Assembly: GCF_018070565.1 (NCBI RefSeq)
Contig: NZ_JAGPXL010000003.1
Location: 62,001-126,000, forward strand
DNA from: Streptomyces sp. B93
GTDB taxonomy: Bacteria > Actinomycetota > Actinomycetes > Streptomycetales > Streptomycetaceae
Reading direction: 5' to 3'
Length of the DNA: 64,000 nt
The notes under the pieces are model-generated. The model was not told the DNA's origin. It did not search any database and saw only the letters and a list, made by a program, of their open reading frames with translations. Below are positions 59,572-64,000 of the stretch, piece after piece. Made by a program: the position numbers and the translations under genes. The number at the start of each line of letters is the position of its first letter. Position 1 is the first letter of the stretch.

Positions 59572-61382
59572 AGCTCATCGGTGGGCAGACGGGCGGCGAG
59601 CCAGGTGGCCAGCGCGTCCGGCTGAGGGGGCTCACCGCCGCCGCGCAACGCGCGGTGAACGGCCCGCACCAACTGGGGGCGCAGCAGCAGAATGTCGGGC
59701 CCGGGTCCGGTGGTGAGCCTGGACCAGGCCAGTGCGAAGCCGGTCCAGGAGGACGGCCGGTCGGGGTCGTCGGCCAGTTCCGCACGGTAGCCGGTCAGCG
59801 CCTCTTCGAAACGCCCCCGGACCAGGGCCAGATCGGCGACTGTCGCACCGGTCTCCGCCACGAGTGAGGGCTCCAGCGGTGACGGGCCCGCCTGGACGGC
59901 GCAGCGCAGGAGATCGGCGCGGGCGGCGGACCAGGGGCCGTCTCCCCGCGGCACCAGTTCCTCCGTGTACGGGCCCGTCACACTGTCGGTGGTCCCCTCC
60001 CACTCACGTGCCAGCGCGGTCACCAGGCCGGGGTCGGGGACCAGGTGCCGTAGCCGCCACCCGGCACGGTGGTCCTCGATGGTCGTTTCCGCTGCCGGGT
60101 GGTACGGGGCCTCGGCTTCCCAGCCGGTGAGCTGTTCCTCGACACCCTCGAGGAAACGCTGCCCGGCTTCCGTGAGACACGCGGTGTCGCGCAGGGCGCG
60201 GGCCGCCTCGAGCGTGGGTGCCTGCCATCGGGCGCGGGCGAACTCCGCGTGACCCTCGGGCTCCTCGCGGGAGCGCGTCACGGCCCGCCAGAACTTCGTC
60301 ACCCCGGAGAAGGCGTAGATGCCCTGGAGCAGTCCCGCGGCGGGACGCGGATCGTCGCGCCAGGGAGCGTAGAGAAGACCGCCCTCGTTCTGCCGGGTCA
60401 GCGGGACCAGATGGAGGAGGCCTCCCAGGAGGACGTGTCGGAACTCGTGCACGAGTGTCTCCGCCAGGTCTCCGGGGGCATCGGGCCTGGCGACCGTGAT
60501 CCCGGCGAAGGCCTCTCCGCTCGAGGCGCTGATAAGGGGGAAGCGACTCGTGAACGGATAGGGCGCCAAGGCGTCCAGGCCGGCGCTCATCGCATCCGCG
60601 AGGTGCGGGTCGTGGCGGCAGAGCAGGTGCCAGGCACCATCGAGCAGTTCCTGCCAGACCGCGACCTGCGCGGTGTCGAGGCGATCCGGACCGAGAGGCT
60701 CGTACAGGCCGCGATACGGATCGATGTCGTCCAGTCGCAGGGACAGCGTTCTCGGCCCTGCCCGGCACTCGAGGCGTCGAAGCGTCCACCAGCCGGACGC
60801 GTCACGGCCGAGGTCCGGCGGCAACCGCACGGTGCTGTCACCGAAGTCCACGTCGCAGACCCCCGCGCGGTGGCGGACACGGGCCACTGTCCAAGGCGTT
60901 CCGGACCGGCTCGGGGAGCGAACCAGCCCCAAGGCGGGCAGCGCGACCTGCCCTCGCCTGGCCGGAACACGCAGGTCCACGTCGATGCCCGCCCGCAGTG
61001 CGGCGGCGACTGCGACACAGTGCAGGTGCCCGACGTGAACCCATGGCGGTGCGGCATCCGCGGCCTGGCCACGACGGAGCCGACGCAGGGTGAAACCCGC
61101 CCATCCCGCGACGTAGGGGTAGGACAGCAGGGACTCCAGGGCTTCCGGTGCCGTCTGCTGGACCTGCTCGAGCACACTCCAAGCGGGTTCCAGCGAGGTA
61201 AGAGGACCGCGGGAGTCAGGCGCCTTCACCACCTCGTCCTGAACGGCGCGAAGCAGCAGCAACGTACGGCTGCGCTCCGCCCGCCTCAACTCCCGGACCT
61301 CTTCGGGGCCGACGCTCCCCCTGGCGAGGGCGTCGACGGTGCTCCACTCGATCCGGTGAGGGGAGATCTGCGCCCGCGTCAA
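59541..61382 (-). CDS. HExxH-motif peptide-modifying enzyme (alpha-ketoglutarate-HExxH peptide beta-hydroxylase-like)
   Basis: A 613-residue protein with the HExxH motif at residues 312-316 in AETLVHEFRHVLLGGLLHLV. This is the pattern of the HEXXH putative peptide-modification family found beside small precursor peptides in actinobacteria, later described as iron/2-oxoglutarate-dependent peptide beta-hydroxylases. The first 300 residues are helical and Arg-rich; the last 130 look like TPR helices. The TTG start at 61382 overlaps the stop of the upstream small peptide gene (TTGA), so translation is coupled. It is not a recognisable metalloprotease of another family. Confidence is good for the motif and moderate for the function. 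Confidence 0.75.
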   Translation of the reverse strand: MTRAQISPHRIEWSTVDALARGSVGPEEVRELRRAERSRTLLLLRAVQDEVVKAPDSRGPLTSLEPAWSVLEQVQQTAPEALESLLSYPYVAGWAGFTLRRLRRGQAADAAPPWVHVGHLHCVAVAAALRAGIDVDLRVPARRGQVALPALGLVRSPSRSGTPWTVARVRHRAGVCDVDFGDSTVRLPPDLGRDASGWWTLRRLECRAGPRTLSLRLDDIDPYRGLYEPLGPDRLDTAQVAVWQELLDGAWHLLCRHDPHLADAMSAGLDALAPYPFTSRFPLISASSGEAFAGITVARPDAPGDLAETLVHEFRHVLLGGLLHLVPLTRQNEGGLLYAPWRDDPRPAAGLLQGIYAFSGVTKFWRAVTRSREEPEGHAEFARARWQAPTLEAARALRDTACLTEAGQRFLEGVEEQLTGWEAEAPYHPAAETTIEDHRAGWRLRHLVPDPGLVTALAREWEGTTDSVTGPYTEELVPRGDGPWSAARADLLRCAVQAGPSPLEPSLVAETGATVADLALVRGRFEEALTGYRAELADDPDRPSSWTGFALAWSRLTTGPGPDILLLRPQLVRAVHRALRGGGEPPQPDALATWLAARLPTDELHARPRTGMA

Positions 61383-61549
61383 TCGATGCGCTCCGCGCCG
61401 CCGCCCTCTTCGCCACCGGCGGCAATGGGCCGCTCCTGGTCAGCGTGCGAACCGATCCACTCCAGGCCCTGCCGAACAGCGGACTGATCGGAGTCAAGGA
61501 CTGACCTAAGGGAAGAAGCCGCGAAGTCGGGCAGGTGGGACTCGATCAC
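61379..61549 (-). CDS. Candidate RiPP precursor peptide 2
   Basis: A 56-residue peptide beginning MIESHLPDFAASSLRSVL and ending AAGGEEGGGAERID. GTG start at 61549, with GAGGAG 5 bases upstream. Its stop overlaps the start of the HExxH gene (TTGA). It aligns along its length with the upstream 58-residue peptide: MIE[ST]-x-[ML]PD, LR[ST][VL]L, a W-x-GS-x-AD-x-x-R block, an EEGGG spacer and an identical GGGAERID end. The layout of conserved N-terminus, Gly-rich spacer and invariant short tail next to a peptide-modifying enzyme fits a leader-core precursor. It does not end in the FxSxx pattern of FxsA peptides. Confidence 0.7.
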   Translation of the reverse strand: MIESHLPDFAASSLRSVLDSDQSAVRQGLEWIGSHADQERPIAAGGEEGGGAERID

Positions 61550-61586
61550 ATTCGCTCCTCAGATGGGTCGGTACCGGGATGTGCGC

Positions 61587-61763
61587 TCAGTCGATGCGCT
61601 CGGCTCCCCCACCCCCTCCCCCCTCCTCGGAGGCGGCGACGGATCGTGCCCTGTCCGCCTGGCTTCCCTGCCATGCGAGAGCACGGAACAGGACGGGCTC
61701 CTCGGCGGTGAGCAGTGTGCGGAGTGGCACGGCGCCGAGATCGGGCATCCGAGTCTCTATCAT
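61587..61763 (-). CDS. Candidate RiPP precursor peptide 1
   Basis: A 58-residue peptide beginning MIETRMPDLGAVPLRTLL and ending AASEEGGGGGGAERID, paralogous to the next gene 37 bases downstream. ATG start at 61763 with GGGAGG 4 bases upstream. The Gly spacer is encoded by a G-rich tract (minus-strand runs of 6, 5 and 5 G at 61606-61623) that is prone to slippage. The frame is intact as given, and a one-base change would remove the AERID tail. It is the first gene of a probable three-gene operon with peptide 2 and the HExxH enzyme. Confidence 0.68.
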   Translation of the reverse strand: MIETRMPDLGAVPLRTLLTAEEPVLFRALAWQGSQADRARSVAASEEGGGGGGAERID

Positions 61764-61933
61764 TTCGCCTCCCGGGACCCCGCGAACGAGTGGCGGTCCG
61801 ACGGTTGTTCACACACCGGGTCAAGTTCACGGGGCATCACTCGCCACCCGATTATCGCTCCCCACCCGGCAGCCGGACAGTCTTCTCCCAGCCGAGCAGG
61901 AATTGGCGGGCCGGGTTGGGACCTGATGCCCGG

Positions 61934-62737
61934 TCAGGCGGGCGGGGCGAGCTGGTTCACGGCCGTGCGGAGGGGTTCCCAGCCCCGCGAGCGGCTCAGG
62001 CCGCGGTTGCGGGCCCGGGTCAGGGGGTGCCAGAAGTCGGCGCCCAGGAGGTCCTCGGGGCGGACCGCGCGGACCCGGTCGAGAACGGCCTCGGGGACCT
62101 TCTGCGGGTCGGGCACGTCGTACTCGGCCATGATCTCCTCGTACTTGTCCTTCAGGACGGTGTTGCCGGGGTCGGCGCCGAAGACCACCAGCTGGCCGGT
62201 GGGCTGGGTGTCGACCAGGACGGTCGCGAGGTCGGGGCGGTAGCGGGAGAGGATCTCGATGATCTTGTAGACGTCGCCGGTCCAGGCGCCGGTGTGCCGG
62301 TCGCGGGCGGCCTCGTCGACGTTGCGCGGCAGCATGTCGTCGAAGACGATCACGCTGGACCAGTCCGAGTGGCGCTCGACGTTGATGAAGTCGCGCAGCG
62401 CGTACTCGAAGAGGTGCATGCCGTCGATGAAGGACAGGTCGAGGGTGGTGCGGCGCCAGTGGGCCAGCGGGTGACGGCCGCGGGCCATGTTGCGCAGCGG
62501 GTGGCGCCCGCCCTTGAGGTGGGCCAGCGGGTCGGGGCGCTCGAAGAAGGCGTCGCTGGTCGCCTTGGCCAGGTGGACGTCGCAGCGGATCTCCGAGGTC
62601 ACCTTGAACGCGGGGTCGATCGCGATGCTGGGGACCCGGGAGAGCGTGAGGCTGCGGCCGTCGTTGACGCCGATCTCCAGGTAGTTGCGGTTGGCGACCG
62701 CCTTGTGCAGTCCCCGGAGGAACTCATGACGTTTCAC
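61934..62737 (-). CDS. Class I SAM-dependent methyltransferase (Methyltransf_24/cephalosporin-hydroxylase-like)
   Basis: A 267-residue protein. The SAM-binding block is ANRNYLEIGVNDGRSLTLSR, with IAIDPAFKV after it; LDLSFIDGMHLFEYALRDFI and SSVIVFDDMLPRNVDEAARD are the Asp-rich motif II region typical of this group. The GTG at 62737 has AAGGAG 7 bases upstream and overlaps the rmlD stop (GTGA). Linkage to rmlBD suggests it methylates a sugar residue of a glycan, as many family members do; the target is not known. Confidence 0.8.
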   Translation of the reverse strand: MKRHEFLRGLHKAVANRNYLEIGVNDGRSLTLSRVPSIAIDPAFKVTSEIRCDVHLAKATSDAFFERPDPLAHLKGGRHPLRNMARGRHPLAHWRRTTLDLSFIDGMHLFEYALRDFINVERHSDWSSVIVFDDMLPRNVDEAARDRHTGAWTGDVYKIIEILSRYRPDLATVLVDTQPTGQLVVFGADPGNTVLKDKYEEIMAEYDVPDPQKVPEAVLDRVRAVRPEDLLGADFWHPLTRARNRGLSRSRGWEPLRTAVNQLAPPA

Positions 62738-63618
62738 GTCGAAACTCCTTGGTGCTCCTTGCGGATCTGGGGCAGTGCCTCGTCGAGCGCGGCCCGCCAG
62801 GCGCGCGGCCCGGGCAGGCCCACGTCCTTCCACCGGCCGTGGGCGAGGACGCTGTACGCGGGGCGCGGTGCCGGGCGCGGGTAGGCCGCGCTGCTGGTGG
62901 GGCGCACCCGTGCGGGGTCGGCGCCGAGGCCGCGGAAAACCTCGCGGGCCAGTTCGTGCCAGGTGGCCTCGCCGGAGCCGGTGGCGTGGAAGACCCCGCT
63001 GACGTCCGGGCCGATCAGGGGGCCGAGGTCGGCGAGGCGTTCGGCGACGTCGGCGCTCCAGGTGGGCTGGCCACGCTGGTCGTCGACGACGTCGACGGTG
63101 TCCCGGCGGGCCTCCAGCTCGATCATCGTACGGACGAAGCTGCGGCCGTGGACGCCGTACAGCCAGGCCGTGCGCACCACGGCGCTGTGCTCGGGGAGTT
63201 CGGCCCGTACGGCCTCCTCACCGGCGAGCTTGGTGCGGCCGTAGGCGGTGCGCGGGGCCGGGGGGTGGTCCTCCGGGTAGGGCGCGGTGCGTGTGTCGCC
63301 GTCGAAGACGTAGTCGGTGGAGACGTGCAGCAGCCGGGCGCCGGCCGCGGCGCAGGCGCGGGCCAGCAGCCGGGGCCCCTCGCCGTTGACCAGCAGGGCG
63401 CCTGCCTCGTCGGTCTCGGCGTCGTCGACGGCCGTGTACGCGGCGCAGTTGACCACGATGTCCGGCCGGTGCTCGGCGAAGGCCCGCTCGACGGCGTCGG
63501 GCGAGGTGATGTCGAGGGCGGTCCGGTCCAGGCCCGTCACCTCGGCGTCGCGCCGGACGAGGGCGGCGACGGTGTCCCGGCCGAGCATCCCGCCCGCCCC
63601 GGTGACCAGCCACCTCAT
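62734..63618 (-). CDS. rmlD: dTDP-4-dehydrorhamnose reductase (RmlD)
   Basis: A 294-residue extended SDR making dTDP-L-rhamnose, the last step of the pathway. The Rossmann loop is MRWLVTGAGGMLGRDTVAAL. The block VVNCAAYTAVDDAETDEAGA is highly typical of RmlD. Catalytic Tyr-Lys lie in TAYGRTKLAGE, after the LLHVSTDYVFDGDT motif. The ATG at 63618 overlaps the rmlB stop (ATGA), and its own stop overlaps the methyltransferase start, so rmlB-rmlD-methyltransferase is one operon. Confidence 0.95.
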   Translation of the reverse strand: MRWLVTGAGGMLGRDTVAALVRRDAEVTGLDRTALDITSPDAVERAFAEHRPDIVVNCAAYTAVDDAETDEAGALLVNGEGPRLLARACAAAGARLLHVSTDYVFDGDTRTAPYPEDHPPAPRTAYGRTKLAGEEAVRAELPEHSAVVRTAWLYGVHGRSFVRTMIELEARRDTVDVVDDQRGQPTWSADVAERLADLGPLIGPDVSGVFHATGSGEATWHELAREVFRGLGADPARVRPTSSAAYPRPAPRPAYSVLAHGRWKDVGLPGPRAWRAALDEALPQIRKEHQGVST

Positions 63619-64000
63619 ACCCGCTCCCGCTGCTTCAGGGGCTGCCACCAGGAACGGTTCTCGCGGTACCAGTCGACGGTCTCGGCGAGGCCGGCGGTGA
63701 AGTCGTGGCGGGGCCGGTAGCCCAGCTCGGTGCGGGCCTTGCTCCAGTCGACGGAGTAGCGCCGGTCGTGCCCCTTGCGGTCCGGGACGTGCTCGACGCG
63801 GTCCCAGTCGGCGCCGCAGGCCTTCAGCAGCAGGGCGGTGAGGTCACGGTTGCTCAGTTCGGTGCCGCCGCCGATGTTGTAGACCTCGCCGGGGCGGCCC
63901 TTGGTGCGCACCAGCTCGATGCCGTGGACGTGGTCCTCGACGTGCAGCCAGTCACGGACGTTGAGCCCTTCGCCGTACAGCGGGACGGTCAGCCCGTCGA
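63615..64000 (-). CDS. rmlB: dTDP-glucose 4,6-dehydratase (RmlB), C-terminal part, cut by window edge
   Basis: About 128 C-terminal codons are visible; the start lies beyond position 64000. The visible frame contains LTVPLYGEGLNVRDWLHVED, then PGEVYNIGGGTELSNRDLTA and DRKGHDRRYSVDWSKARTEL, all hallmarks of RmlB near its end. It makes dTDP-4-keto-6-deoxyglucose, the substrate of RmlC. The stop overlaps the rmlD start. Confidence 0.95.
   Translation of the reverse strand, partial: DGLTVPLYGEGLNVRDWLHVEDHVHGIELVRTKGRPGEVYNIGGGTELSNRDLTALLLKACGADWDRVEHVPDRKGHDRRYSVDWSKARTELGYRPRHDFTAGLAETVDWYRENRSWWQPLKQRERV

Noticed and set aside
59541..61382. Reading the HExxH protein as an ordinary secreted zinc metallopeptidase
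   Set aside because: No signal peptide or membrane segment. The coupling to tiny paralogous peptides fits the peptide-modification family better.
61379..61763. Calling the two small peptides FxsA-type (FxSxx-COOH) precursors
   Set aside because: Both end AERID, without Phe-x-Ser near the C-terminus, and no FxsB-like radical SAM gene is visible in the window.
61546..61830. A 94-codon minus-strand frame overlapping precursor peptide 1
   Set aside because: Arg/Gly-rich with no ribosome site. The competing frame gives a peptide paralogous to its neighbour, with conserved N- and C-termini and a good GGGAGG site.
61934..62833. Longer N-terminal extension of the methyltransferase into rmlD
   Set aside because: The extension is Arg/Ala-rich. 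The GTG at 62737 has AAGGAG at proper spacing and overlaps the rmlD stop in the same way as the other genes of this operon.

Overview
This window is about 73% GC by eye and carries genes typical of a streptomycete chromosome: mycothiol-dependent formaldehyde dehydrogenase, a proteasome beta subunit, a SAV2177-type methyltransferase, an F420/PPOX-class enzyme, many GTG starts and 4-base stop/start overlaps (GTGA, ATGA). I read it as Streptomyces. No rRNA, tRNA, insertion sequence or CRISPR array was recognised. The left end may clip one gene; the right end clips rmlB.

Layout. (1) 0.3-13.4 kb: a five-gene branched-chain amino acid type ABC transporter operon (livF-G-H-M and a lipoprotein, minus strand), a PucR/CdaR-like regulator, a large LuxR-type ATPase regulator, a secreted cutinase/PET-hydrolase-like esterase, a Gfo/Idh/MocA oxidoreductase and a GNAT protein. 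(2) 13.7-19.4 kb: small conserved proteins, a stand-alone proteasome beta-subunit paralogue, a GH65 disaccharide phosphorylase coupled to a beta-phosphoglucomutase-like HAD enzyme, and a P-loop kinase. (3) 19.4-35 kb: what looks like an oxygen-limitation/dormancy island: pyruvate phosphate dikinase, two tandem-domain universal stress proteins, a Ca-type P-type ATPase, a small HPF/RaiA-like protein, AdhE, an XRE-flavin-binding fusion, and pyruvate formate-lyase with its activase. GGGACC-N4-GGCCCC-like sites lie upstream of several of these genes and resemble the DosR/DevR-type box. Within the island is a 650-bp stretch of degenerate tandem duplications. (4) 35-47 kb: a PMT-like membrane glycosyltransferase, an RpiR regulator, a signalling group (ANTAR-like/GAF/PAS/PP2C phosphatase, winged-helix protein, STAS-ANTAR protein), an ATP-grasp protein, a zinc-ribbon protein, a methyltransferase and a C-terminally anchored S1 protease. 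(5) 47-55.9 kb: L,D-transpeptidase, SDR, mycothiol formaldehyde detoxification pair, a CstR-like repressor diverging from an ABC exporter across a shared palindrome, a small secreted protein, SnoaL-like protein, and a TetR regulator diverging from a secreted beta-propeller protein. (6) 56-64 kb: glycosyltransferase and rmlC, then rmlD, rmlB and a methyltransferase (dTDP-rhamnose/surface glycan genes). Between these halves lies a small cassette: two tandem paralogous peptides of 58 and 56 residues ending in the same GGGAERID tail, translationally coupled to an HExxH protein of the type now named alpha-ketoglutarate-HExxH peptide beta-hydroxylase.

The most interesting item is that last cassette (59.5-61.8 kb), a candidate ribosomally made, post-translationally modified peptide (RiPP) system with two precursors. 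Next are the anaerobic-type metabolism island with a shared candidate operator, and the two-cysteine CsoR-family switch controlling an ABC exporter.
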